From a virus, in the IMG/VR virus record IMGVR_UViG_3300025137_000106, positions 1-37,942 of that record: a stretch of DNA of 37,942 nucleotides; one strand, written 5' to 3'. Of the stretch, positions 16,445-23,227 are shown piece by piece. The translations under genes were made by a program, and so were the position numbers. The number at the start of each line of letters is the position of its first letter. Position 1 is the stretch's first letter. The notes beneath the pieces were generated by a model. That model did no database searches, was not told the DNA's origin, and saw only the letters and a list, made by a program, of their open reading frames with translations.

Positions 16445-17688
16445 AAATAAGTTTAATACAACCAGGCAGAAATAATCTTAAGTACCTTAAATGGTCTTAC
16501 AATTCAATAAGAAAAAATCAAGGCAAACATGAAGTCGAAATTTGTGTTGCTGATGACTTTTCAAACGATGGAACACTTGAATGGTGTATCCAAATGGCTG
16601 AAATAGATGTAAATTTTAAGTTTATCACAAACCAATCAGGTAAAAGATTAGGCCATACAATTTTATACGACAGATTAATTAATGAAGTTGCTACAAGTGA
16701 CATTTGTATGATTTACCATGCAGACATGTATTTGTGTCCTAATGCGTTAGATGAAATTGAAAAACACATTAAAGAAAAAACAATTGTATCACTTACTAGA
16801 ATTGAACCACCATTACATCCAGATGGACCCGAAAAAATATTATTAGACTGTGGTATTGAACCTGAAGAGTTTGATGAAGACATGTTACTTACTCAAGTAG
16901 AAAGATTAAAGACAAAAGATAAAACAACAGAAGGTATATTTGCACCTTGGGCATTTTATAAATCAGATTTTCAAGAAATAGGTGGGCATGATCCTATATT
17001 TGCCCCTCAATCAAAAGAAGACACAGACATATTTAATCGTTTTCATTTAAATGGTTGTAAGTTTATTCAAACCTGGGAAGGATTTGTTTATCATATGACT
17101 TGTAGAGGCTCAAGATTTGCAGATGGGGCAACACGAAACCCAAATGGCGAAGTGTTTATGAAGAATAGAGAAACAGATGAATGGTTAAAACAAAATCAAA
17201 AATCAACTAAAGAATTCTTACGTAAATGGGGCCATTTCTGTAAACATGATACTCTAATGAAACCAATTGTTCCACCAAAGTATAATATAGGTTTTATACT
17301 TAAAAATTGTACTCCTCAGTTATTAGAGACACTTGAACCTTGGTGTAGTACAATTTATGTAGATGAAGGAAATACCCCTACAATAATTAAAAATTATATT
17401 AATTTAGAACAACCTAATACATCATTTGATTTACAAGAAAAAATAAAACCTTATGATAACAAAAAACAAAATGATATTTTAGTTACAATAGATGGTAGTA
17501 AATTCACACAGCAAGATTTTCAAATTATCCAACAACTATCTGAAATACTTGCTAATGATAAACAATTACATGAAGATTTCTTTGTTGAACCCACCCAATT
17601 TACAATAGAAAATTTACAAATAACAATAACAAACTTAAACACATACGAAAAAGACTTAATATGTGTTCGCACAAATTTAATTAATTAA
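16441..17688 (+). CDS. Family 2 glycosyltransferase with extra C-terminal domain
   Basis: 415 aa. The GT2 (GT-A) domain is clear: ISLIQPGRNNLKYLKWSYNSI, EICVADDFSNDGTLEW (residues about 33-48, the nucleotide-binding VxDDxSxDGT motif), and MIYHADMYLCPNALDEIE (near 90), where HAD takes the place of DxD. FAPWAFYKSDFQEIGGHDP (about 165-185) matches the acceptor-loop 'GGxD' of GT2. Residues 275-415 form a second part (YNIGFILKNCTPQLLETLEPW..., DILVTIDGSKFT) of unknown function. It is the last gene of the glycan train; 8 nt later the thermonuclease-like gene begins. Confidence 0.8.
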   Translation: MKISLIQPGRNNLKYLKWSYNSIRKNQGKHEVEICVADDFSNDGTLEWCIQMAEIDVNFKFITNQSGKRLGHTILYDRLINEVATSDICMIYHADMYLCPNALDEIEKHIKEKTIVSLTRIEPPLHPDGPEKILLDCGIEPEEFDEDMLLTQVERLKTKDKTTEGIFAPWAFYKSDFQEIGGHDPIFAPQSKEDTDIFNRFHLNGCKFIQTWEGFVYHMTCRGSRFADGATRNPNGEVFMKNRETDEWLKQNQKSTKEFLRKWGHFCKHDTLMKPIVPPKYNIGFILKNCTPQLLETLEPWCSTIYVDEGNTPTIIKNYINLEQPNTSFDLQEKIKPYDNKKQNDILVTIDGSKFTQQDFQIIQQLSEILANDKQLHEDFFVEPTQFTIENLQITITNLNTYEKDLICVRTNLIN

Positions 17689-17696
17689 TATAAAAC

Positions 17697-18086
17697 ATGG
17701 AAAAGTACATTTACAGAGCAAAATTAGACAGAGTAGTTGACGGTGACACAGTAGACGCCTTAATTGACGTTGGATTCGACATTTGGTTTAAAAAACGAAT
17801 TCGTTTCATGGGTGTAGACACTTGGGAATCAAGAACAAGAGATCTTGAAGAAAAAAAATTAGGCAAATTAGCTTCAGCTCGTACAAAACAATTATTAGAG
17901 GAAGTGTCAGCTAAATCAGGTTACTTTAGACTTAAATCACATGGTTTAGGAAAATATGGTAGAGTGTTAGGTGAATTATTTGTTATGGATGTAGATGGTA
18001 AACAGTGGAATGTTAATGAAACATTAATAGCTGAAGGACATGCTTACGTTTATGACGGAGGTAAGAAAAAAGTGTTCACCTCGTAA
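17697..18086 (+). CDS. Thermonuclease-like protein (SNase fold)
   Basis: 129 aa. VVDGDTVDALIDVG (residues 13-26) and RIRFMGVDTWESR (34-46) correspond to the DGDT and R-x8-E active site of staphylococcal nuclease: Arg36, Asp41, Thr42 and Glu44 align with R35, D40, T41 and E43. GKYGRVLGEL (85-94) supplies the second catalytic Arg. There is no signal peptide, so it probably acts inside the cell, for example degrading host DNA or RNA during infection or processing phage DNA. The spacing between the DGDT and the catalytic Arg is a few residues longer than in SNase. Members of this family are frequent in marine phages. Confidence 0.85.
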   Translation: MEKYIYRAKLDRVVDGDTVDALIDVGFDIWFKKRIRFMGVDTWESRTRDLEEKKLGKLASARTKQLLEEVSAKSGYFRLKSHGLGKYGRVLGELFVMDVDGKQWNVNETLIAEGHAYVYDGGKKKVFTS

Positions 18087-18125
18087 ATTTTTTCCATATG
18101 TATAATAAATAAAGGTCACTTAATC

Positions 18126-18365
18126 ATGATAAAAAAAATTAAAAACATGTGGAACATTTTTAAAAATGACAACGAATGGAATGAAAAAACAGTAGTTGGT
18201 TTTATAGCATTCTTAGTTATGGTAGCTTTTGCCTCATTAGATTTAGTAACTGGGTATGTAGGTAAAGATTTAGTAATAAACGAAAATATATATGATTCAT
18301 TTACATGGATTGTAATAGGATGTTTCGGTATTGCGGGAGCAGAAAAATTCGCAAAAAAACAATAA
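18126..18365 (+). CDS. Holin-like two-span membrane protein
   Basis: 79 aa. A basic N-terminal amphipathic stretch is followed by two hydrophobic helices (about 23-43 and 57-72) separated by a short turn, and a basic end (EKFAKKQ). Size, hairpin topology and charged tail are typical of small phage holins, and a candidate peptidoglycan-cleaving enzyme is encoded 1 kb downstream. The gene starts 39 nt after the thermonuclease stop, one of the longer gaps in this part. I infer holin; a different small membrane role is not excluded. Confidence 0.55.
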   Translation: MIKKIKNMWNIFKNDNEWNEKTVVGFIAFLVMVAFASLDLVTGYVGKDLVINENIYDSFTWIVIGCFGIAGAEKFAKKQ

Positions 18366-18366
18366 T

Positions 18367-18948
18367 ATGAATTGGAAAGATATAAAAGATATAATTAAAG
18401 AAGAACTTAAAGAAGCTACAGAAGTAAGCGCAGGTGGTTCTAAATTTACATTAAGAACAGGTGTAAACAAAAATCCAACTAAATTGGGTATTAAAATTCA
18501 ATTTGAACCTAAAGAAGGAATGCAAATGAATCCTGATGTTAAAGCTAAATTAGAAGTTGCTTTACAAGAAAAGTTAAATGAGGGATTAAGTAAATATAAA
18601 ATTCAAGTAAGTAAAGACACTGATGTACCTAGAGATGAAGTAATAGGATTTTTTATTCCTCTAGCTCAATTAAAAGCTTTAATCATTGAAGGTTTAGGTC
18701 AAGGAGAAGCATCATCACCTGACGCCCCCCTAGCACCTGAACCAGAAGAAGAAGAAATTAATGAAATGATTCTTAATGAGATGAAAGTTCGTGATTTAAA
18801 TGAAGCTTCTAAAATAGTAAATAAAGATGATTTTTATGCTTTTATCAATGCAGGTAATAATATTATAAGAGATATGGAAACAGCAGGTAAATCTAAACCA
18901 GAAGCTAAAAAATATTTAAGCTATTTAACTAAACACAATATAATGTAA
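18367..18948 (+). CDS. Hydrophilic phage protein with N-terminal amphipathic helix, unknown function
   Basis: The ATG at 18367, one base after the upstream stop, is preferred over an in-frame ATG at 18331 inside the previous gene. The product is 193 aa. It opens with MNWKDIKDIIKEELKEATE, an amphipathic helix of the 'IIKEEL' kind also seen in other proteins of this region. The middle (about 30-105) has mixed strand and helix content, then an Ala/Pro/Glu-rich linker (APEPEEEEIN), then a second helical part ending in KYLSYLTKHNIM. LNEMK and LNEAS resemble LxE cleavage sites of T4-type prohead proteases, but this is a loose match. No enzymatic motif is seen. Confidence 0.7.
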   Translation: MNWKDIKDIIKEELKEATEVSAGGSKFTLRTGVNKNPTKLGIKIQFEPKEGMQMNPDVKAKLEVALQEKLNEGLSKYKIQVSKDTDVPRDEVIGFFIPLAQLKALIIEGLGQGEASSPDAPLAPEPEEEEINEMILNEMKVRDLNEASKIVNKDDFYAFINAGNNIIRDMETAGKSKPEAKKYLSYLTKHNIM

Positions 18949-18949
18949 T

Positions 18950-19222
18950 ATGCCTAAAAAAATCCCAATCATATCACTTGAAGATTTTGAAACAAAAGCT
19001 AAAAAACCATTAATGATGAAAACATTAGTGGCAAACATAGCTGAAGGGGTAAAAGACAATTTAGAATCAGTAAATATAGCAGAAATAGAACACACAGACA
19101 TAATATTAAATGTCCCTAAATCTGAATGGAAGGTTGGTTTAGAAAAAGCTATAGAATATTACATTGAAAAAGAAGAATATGAACAATGCTCTAAAATAAG
19201 AGATTTAATAAACAAGTTATGA
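18950..19222 (+). CDS. Small protein with UVR-like helical hairpin at the C-terminus
   Basis: 90 aa, starting 1 nt after the previous stop. The last 30 residues (GLEKAIEYYIEKEEYEQCSKIRDLINKL, 63-90) follow the UVR/UvrB-C type pattern: L..AI...I..E.YE.C.KIRD.I. In UvrB, UvrC and McsA this hairpin mediates protein-protein contacts. The N-terminal part (IISLEDFETKAKK) is not recognised. The same helix type ends the protein at 31024. Function unknown; an adaptor role is an inference. Confidence 0.6.
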   Translation: MPKKIPIISLEDFETKAKKPLMMKTLVANIAEGVKDNLESVNIAEIEHTDIILNVPKSEWKVGLEKAIEYYIEKEEYEQCSKIRDLINKL

Positions 19223-19377
19223 CAAAATATGGAATGTTTCTTAAAAATGGAAAAGATTTAATCCATTTAACCCACCAAGAAACACTAGAAATGGCAACAA
19301 AATATTTTGCAAGTGTAAAACAAATGCCTATAAAGAAATTTAAAAATATATTTATAGTAACTGAAATAAAAAAATAA
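19219..19377 (+). CDS. Small basic protein, 52 aa
   Basis: ATG at 19219 overlaps the upstream stop as ATGA and runs to a TAA at 19375-19377, just 4 nt before the next gene. The sequence (MTKYGMFLKNGKDLIHLTHQ...) has a Lys-rich second half (KQMPIKKFKNIFIVTEIKK), predicted as mixed strand/helix. The tight junctions on both sides support a real gene. No family is recognised. Confidence 0.55.
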   Translation: MTKYGMFLKNGKDLIHLTHQETLEMATKYFASVKQMPIKKFKNIFIVTEIKK

Positions 19378-19381
19378 ATAA

Positions 19382-20002
19382 ATGAAAACATGTTATACAA
19401 GAGAACAGATAGAAACTACTGTTAAAGAAAAAGGATACAAATGGTTTGAAGACAACAATGATAAAGGATATGATGTTAATATTATAGGAGTTAGAAATTC
19501 AGAAACAAAAGGTAGAGTAACTAATGCATTTGATGATTGTATTACTGTGTCTTATAAAACAGATGGTGAATGGCAATTTCATTGTTTTCCTTGTACTACA
19601 GACCCTGGTTCACATTGGGTAAAAAATGTATTAAATAAAAAAGGTGTTGCTATATTAAAACCAAATCAATATAGAGGTTCACATAAATTAAGATTACACG
19701 CAGGTAAATACTTAGCATTAGGTCAAAAGAAAGAAGTTACAGTTTATAGAGACAATAATCGTGATAACAAATATGATTTAAATGAATCAAAAACAGACAC
19801 AGGCTTATTTGGAATTAACATTCACAGAGCAACTGGCAGAGCAGGTGGTAAATCTACAAGAGTAGACAAATGGTCTGCAGGTTGTCAAGTAATTGCTGAC
19901 AATGATGATTGGCACACATTTTTAGACATTTGTCAGTCAGCAAGAGAAATTCATGGTAATTCATTTAGTTATACTTTACTTGAAAGTAATGATATAGCTT
20001 AA
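19382..20002 (+). CDS. Candidate peptidoglycan enzyme, L,D-transpeptidase (YkuD)-like
   Basis: 206 aa. GINIHRATGR (residues 144-153) followed by VDKWSAGCQVI (161-171) resembles the YkuD active site, in which a His and a Cys of an S-x-G-C motif lie about 15-20 residues apart (H148, C168). A preceding FGIN strand and the YLALGQKKEVTVYRDNNRD segment fit the beta-rich fold. There is no signal peptide, as is usual for endolysins that rely on a holin; the two-span protein at 18126 could be that holin. It may therefore be the lysis enzyme, or a virion-associated one. The classical 'GCIR' Arg is replaced by Gln/Val, so the family link is not certain. Confidence 0.55.
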   Translation: MKTCYTREQIETTVKEKGYKWFEDNNDKGYDVNIIGVRNSETKGRVTNAFDDCITVSYKTDGEWQFHCFPCTTDPGSHWVKNVLNKKGVAILKPNQYRGSHKLRLHAGKYLALGQKKEVTVYRDNNRDNKYDLNESKTDTGLFGINIHRATGRAGGKSTRVDKWSAGCQVIADNDDWHTFLDICQSAREIHGNSFSYTLLESNDIA

Positions 20003-20014
20003 AAATAAAAGGTT

Positions 20015-20437
20015 ATGTCAAAAGAAGAAAACGTTGATAAAATAAAATCATACATTGATGAAGTTTTAGGCACTAAAAGCAGTTTAAGAAAAAAACTACC
20101 TTCTAAAATATCAAAAGAAAAACAATTATTTTGTGAAATACTTCAAAATTTACAATTTGTAAATGGTAGAACTATGGGTATGAAACATGATTATAAAATT
20201 GATATGATGACTTATGATGATCCCTTTTATGTAACCATAGAAAATCTACTTAAATTACATTATACCCAAGAACAACAAAATATAGTAAATTGGTGGTTGT
20301 ATGATAAATTCCTCCCCACAGGCGAAATCTTAATTTTAACTGATAAAGACACTGAAGAAGAAATACCTAGTGACACACCAGAAGATGTTTGGGATTTAAT
20401 CCAAATCCATAAAGATGAAAAAAAAGATAATAAGTAA
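20015..20437 (+). CDS. Unknown phage protein, acidic C-terminus
   Basis: 140 aa, 12 nt after the YkuD-like gene. Residues 1-45 are a basic, helical stretch (VDKIKSYIDEVLGTKSSLRKKLPSK). The middle contains the aromatic run NIVNWWLYDKFLP (about 89-101), and the C-terminus is acidic (DKDTEEEIPSDTPEDVWDLI). The end overlaps the HNH-like gene by 23 nt. I see no known domain. The charge split suggests a binding protein rather than an enzyme. Confidence 0.6.
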   Translation: MSKEENVDKIKSYIDEVLGTKSSLRKKLPSKISKEKQLFCEILQNLQFVNGRTMGMKHDYKIDMMTYDDPFYVTIENLLKLHYTQEQQNIVNWWLYDKFLPTGEILILTDKDTEEEIPSDTPEDVWDLIQIHKDEKKDNK

Positions 20438-21050
20438 GGACATGGTTGAACGTGCTATGAAGCACACTAAGTCAAACATGTCTGCTGCTCGTTATTTAGG
20501 TTGTTCATATCCCCATTATAAACAATACGCTAAATTATACAAAAACGAGGAAGGTCAAACATTGTTTGACGCACATTTAAACAGACAGGGTAGAGGCATT
20601 TCAAAACATTTATATAAAAAGAAAGACCTTACACCTATAATGGACATCTTAGAAGGTAGAGTTGATGTGTCAAATTATAGCCCTAAAGACATAAAAGAGC
20701 GACTTATACACGAATCTTTAATCGCAGAAGAATGCAATAGCTGTGGATTTAACGAACGTAGAGTGGTTGACTATAAGGTACCGTTAATACTAAATTTTAT
20801 TGACGGAAACGCAAAAAATTGGAAGTTAGAAAATCTTGAATTGTTATGTTACAACTGTTATTTTTTAAATGTTGGTAACGTGTGGAGCGATAATCAACTA
20901 CAACAAATGGAAGATTACAATCAAAAGAATAAATTCAACAACGATCCAGAACCAGATTGGGAAATGGACGCATCACACATTGAACATCTTAAAGGTCTCG
21001 GATTGTGGGACGAAAAGGAAGATGGAGAAGAATTTATAGACTTTACGTAA
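20415..21050 (+). CDS. HNH-fold zinc protein lacking catalytic histidines, with HTH-like N-terminus
   Basis: 211 aa. Residues 10-45 (ERAMKHTKSNMSAARYLGCSYPHYKQYAKLY) resemble a helix-turn-helix. CNSC (107-110) and CYNC (145-148) are the zinc knuckles of an HNH module, and LNFIDGNAKNWKLENLELL fills the middle as in 'LHHxDGxxxNxxxxNLxxLC'. The catalytic HH is replaced by NF (127-128) and the final His by Tyr, so nuclease activity is doubtful and DNA binding or regulation more likely. An alternative start at 20442 would avoid the 23-nt overlap with the upstream gene and has AAGGA just before it. A gene-specific promoter lies directly downstream, for the next unit. Confidence 0.75.
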   Translation: MKKKIISKDMVERAMKHTKSNMSAARYLGCSYPHYKQYAKLYKNEEGQTLFDAHLNRQGRGISKHLYKKKDLTPIMDILEGRVDVSNYSPKDIKERLIHESLIAEECNSCGFNERRVVDYKVPLILNFIDGNAKNWKLENLELLCYNCYFLNVGNVWSDNQLQQMEDYNQKNKFNNDPEPDWEMDASHIEHLKGLGLWDEKEDGEEFIDFT

Positions 21051-21055
21051 AAAAT

Positions 21056-21086
21056 TTGGTTATTTAAAATAATCTTCGTATATTAT
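21056..21086 (+). promoter_or_regulatory. Bacteroidota-type promoter for the gene at 21110
   Basis: TTG at 21056-21058, exactly 20 nt, then TATATTAT at 21079-21086, ahead of an ATG 24 nt further on. It shares TTCGTATATT with the other eight promoters in the window but is the most diverged downstream (TACCATAAT in place of ACGTATAATA). The geometry matches the Bacteroidota consensus TTG-N19/20-TAnnTTTG. Confidence 0.7.
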
Positions 21087-21109
21087 ACCATAATCAAAAA
21101 GGGAAAATT

Positions 21110-21367
21110 ATGGGTAAAATGAAAAACAAATTTATCGAAGAACAAGAACATTTAATTAATGAAGCAGTTAATGCCTTTGTTGATGACGATTGGCAGTATC
21201 ATGAATATCTTAAATCATTAACTCCACCTTCTAAACCAGTTACAATGGAAGAGACAAGTAAAGAGTGGGACGATTGGTGGAATAGTTTGACTAATGTTGA
21301 CAAAGAACAATTGTATAAAGAACAATTAGATGCAGAAGAACATTTTAAAAACAACCCCCTCATATGA
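21110..21367 (+). CDS. Small acidic, Trp-rich protein of unknown function
   Basis: 85 aa, first gene behind its own promoter. The sequence is acidic with clustered Trp (KEWDDWWNSLT near 55-65) and an N-terminal basic start (MGKMKNKF). It lacks any known motif. Its end overlaps the next gene by 4 nt, so the two are co-translated. A short 24-nt leader separates the promoter from the ATG. Confidence 0.65.
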   Translation: MGKMKNKFIEEQEHLINEAVNAFVDDDWQYHEYLKSLTPPSKPVTMEETSKEWDDWWNSLTNVDKEQLYKEQLDAEEHFKNNPLI

Positions 21368-21732
21368 ATGTAGAAAATATATCACAAGAGCGCTTTGAAA
21401 AAGCTAAAAAAGGGATTATTAAAAAATATCCAGGTGCCCACACTGTAATAGACTCAAATGGTAAATATTTTGTTGCCACTAAAAATGGCCGTGACATAAA
21501 TAATTTACAAATTAGCCAAGCTATAAAGGCTTATGATTTTGAAGATGAAAGCGATTTATATGGTTTTAATGCAGCCCTAAATAAAGTTACAACAATACCC
21601 CATTCAAGTACAGTGGTAGAAGCTTGGCTTAAAACGGAGATAGCAATTAAATCATACCACGTTGTAGACAGAAATAGTAATAAATTTAGTGACGATAAAG
21701 TCATGAAAAAAATGACAAAAGATTTTGAGTAG
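21364..21732 (+). CDS. Unknown phage protein
   Basis: 122 aa. It begins MNVENISQERFEKAKKGIIKKYPGAHTV and contains a strand-like TVIDSNGKYFVATKNGRDIN run, then helical segments up to VMKKMTKDFE. No cysteine or enzyme motif is visible. The start overlaps the preceding gene by 4 nt and its end the membrane protein gene by 8 nt, consistent with a three-gene transcription unit from the 21056 promoter. Confidence 0.65.
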   Translation: MNVENISQERFEKAKKGIIKKYPGAHTVIDSNGKYFVATKNGRDINNLQISQAIKAYDFEDESDLYGFNAALNKVTTIPHSSTVVEAWLKTEIAIKSYHVVDRNSNKFSDDKVMKKMTKDFE

Positions 21733-22069
21733 AGCATTATTATACAGTGTGTTAATATTTTTAATAACACAAACAGCAGTTTGGTTTCAAACTAATGGAC
21801 AATTTGTTTGGGAGTGGTGTAAAAATAACCCTTTTATATTAAGTTTAGCAGGTGTACCTATTAGTTTAGGTTACATTTATGCTTCTAGATATGCATTTGT
21901 AGCTTTTGACGAATTACTTTGGCCTGGTAGGTTATTAGGATTTGCATTAGGTATTATTTCCTTTACTGTACTAACCAACTATTATATGGGTGAAGGTATT
22001 ACACCTAAAGTGCTAGTAAGTTTAGTATTAGCAATTGCCTTAGTTTGTATTCAGGTTTTTTGGAAGTAA
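21725..22069 (+). CDS. Polytopic membrane protein, about four spans
   Basis: 114 aa. Hydrophobic stretches lie near 3-18, 34-53, 62-82 and 92-111, separated by short loops such as VWEWCKNNP and AFDELLWPGR. The C-terminal WK ends on a charged residue. It is the last gene of a three-gene unit that starts at 21110. Function unknown; small multi-span proteins of this kind occur in T4-like marine phages, but I cannot name a family. Confidence 0.7.
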   Translation: MSRALLYSVLIFLITQTAVWFQTNGQFVWEWCKNNPFILSLAGVPISLGYIYASRYAFVAFDELLWPGRLLGFALGIISFTVLTNYYMGEGITPKVLVSLVLAIALVCIQVFWK

Positions 22070-22084
22070 TTATATGTATATCTG

Positions 22085-22095
22085 ATTGACTGATC
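22085..22095 (+). repeat. Inverted repeat, left arm flanking hsp20
   Basis: ATTGACTGATC at 22085-22095 is the exact reverse complement of GATCAGTCAAT at 22591-22601. The two 11-bp arms bracket the Hsp20 gene. Immediately after, TGATCG (22091-22096) and CGATCA (22106-22111) could form a second small hairpin. The 85-nt gap before the Hsp20 gene has no clear promoter of the type used elsewhere. Confidence 0.55.
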
Positions 22096-22154
22096 GATCT
22101 TAGGACGATCAACAACAATAAATTTTAGAATTATTAATTAAAAACAGTTTACCA

Positions 22155-22580
22155 ATGGGAACATTATTTTTAGAAAACAAACAATTTTCACCTTTTGACA
22201 TACTAGTCAAAAATTTCTTCCAAGCAGAAGAACAATTTCAAACACCAACAAATAGAATTTTAAATCACCCCTTAGACGTCTACGAAGACCCTGATGGTTT
22301 GTATTTTGACATAGCCTGCACTGGCTTAACTAAAAAACAAATCGATATTAAAGTCGAAGATGATGTTTTACTAGTATCATATACTAAAAAAGATAATAAA
22401 AACGATGAAAATCGTCACATTCATCATTCAGGTATTGCAAAACGTAGTTTTAATTTAGGATGGAAAATCGCTAGACGATTTGAATTGCCAAAAATTGAGG
22501 CTTCAATGAAGGATGGGTTATTAAAACTTTTTATCCCCCTTCAACCTGAAAGCAAACCAAAATCAGTTTCAATCAAGTAA
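22155..22580 (+). CDS. Small heat shock protein, Hsp20/alpha-crystallin family
   Basis: 141 aa. The alpha-crystallin domain occupies about 38-132: DVYEDPDGLYFDIACTGLTKKQIDIKVEDDVLLVSY, then a His-rich loop, then AKRSFNLGWKIARRFELPKIEASMKDGLLKLFIPL with the conserved 'A.L.nGvL.i..P' end. The C-terminal SVSIK resembles the I-x-I/V tail that docks in the groove of neighbouring subunits. It should be an ATP-independent chaperone, which many marine T4-like phages carry, perhaps aiding virion folding. It is flanked by 11-bp inverted repeats and followed by a terminator, so it forms its own unit. Confidence 0.95.
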   Translation: MGTLFLENKQFSPFDILVKNFFQAEEQFQTPTNRILNHPLDVYEDPDGLYFDIACTGLTKKQIDIKVEDDVLLVSYTKKDNKNDENRHIHHSGIAKRSFNLGWKIARRFELPKIEASMKDGLLKLFIPLQPESKPKSVSIK

Positions 22581-22590
22581 GTTTTAATAA

Positions 22591-22601
22591 GATCAGTCAA
22601 T
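22591..22601 (+). repeat. Inverted repeat, right arm flanking hsp20
   Basis: GATCAGTCAAT, located 11 nt after the Hsp20 stop codon, is the exact reverse complement of the left arm at 22085-22095. It does not form part of the terminator hairpin downstream. Confidence 0.55.
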
Positions 22602-22645
22602 TATATCCTCGTTAAATAAATAGGTTATGTCCACTTAAGTAATTA

Positions 22646-22675
22646 AGGGTTGGTTTGAGGAACCAATCCTTTTTT
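22646..22675 (+). terminator. Rho-independent terminator after hsp20
   Basis: AGGGTTGGTT (22646-22655) pairs with AACCAATCCT (22661-22670), one G-U pair included, around a 5-nt loop, and is followed by a run of T to 22675. This is a strong intrinsic terminator, separating the Hsp20 transcript from the next gene 23 nt further on. Confidence 0.9.
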
Positions 22676-22697
22676 ATATTTATAACAAATAAACAAA

Positions 22698-23225
22698 ATG
22701 TTTACATTAGGAATACCAAAAAGAGACTATAGACGAGCTACCCAAGTTTTAGGGTATGAAGCACAAGCTAAAGATGGCCAATCTATAGAATTTGAAGTAA
22801 AAAAACAAGATGATGATTTTTACATATTTAGTTTTCCTGACACAGATGAAAAAGCCTTTAGCGATATAGCAAAATTACTAGATAAAGAGGGAGTCCGAGC
22901 TATAGGTGCGGATGAAGCATTAACAGAAAGAAAAATCATGAAATTAGCAGACTTAATAACAGAAGCTCCAACACAACAAGAAATAGACACACCTAAATGG
23001 TTAATTCAATTACAACGTACTTATGATAGTTGGCAAAGTAAAAAATATCAAGACGATAAAAATAAGTGGGAAATGTTTAATGATGACATTAAAGACTTTA
23101 TAGAACATTGGGAGGATAAAACAAATGAAGAAAAAAAGGAAAGAGAAGAAAGAGAAGAAGGAGTTGTTGCATCACTAGATGAGCAAAAATTAAGATCTTT
23201 AATTAGAAAAACTTTAAAAAAATAA
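22698..23225 (+). CDS. Hydrophilic protein with basic C-terminal helix, unknown function
   Basis: 175 aa. The N-terminal half has a GYEAQ...FEVKKQDDDFYIFSFPDTDEKAFSDIAK strand/helix part. The C-terminal half is highly charged (TNEEKKEREEREEG) and ends DEQKLRSLIRKTLKK, an amphipathic basic helix similar to helices in neighbouring proteins. This is the first gene after the Hsp20 terminator, so a promoter must lie in the 22 nt between or further upstream; I see only a weak candidate. Role unknown; a virion component or DNA-binding protein is possible. Confidence 0.65.
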   Translation: MFTLGIPKRDYRRATQVLGYEAQAKDGQSIEFEVKKQDDDFYIFSFPDTDEKAFSDIAKLLDKEGVRAIGADEALTERKIMKLADLITEAPTQQEIDTPKWLIQLQRTYDSWQSKKYQDDKNKWEMFNDDIKDFIEHWEDKTNEEKKEREEREEGVVASLDEQKLRSLIRKTLKK

Positions 23226-23227
23226 TT

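Noticed and set aside
18098-18125. T4-type late promoter (TATAAATA-like) before the holin-like gene
   Set aside because: TATAATAAATAAA is close, but such AT strings are common in this AT-rich DNA and no consistent set was found before other genes.
22655-22684. Possible promoter overlapping the Hsp20 terminator for the gene at 22698
   Set aside because: TTG to TATTTATA has only 19 nt and lacks the TTCG and ACGTATAATA parts; the T-rich end of the terminator explains the resemblance.
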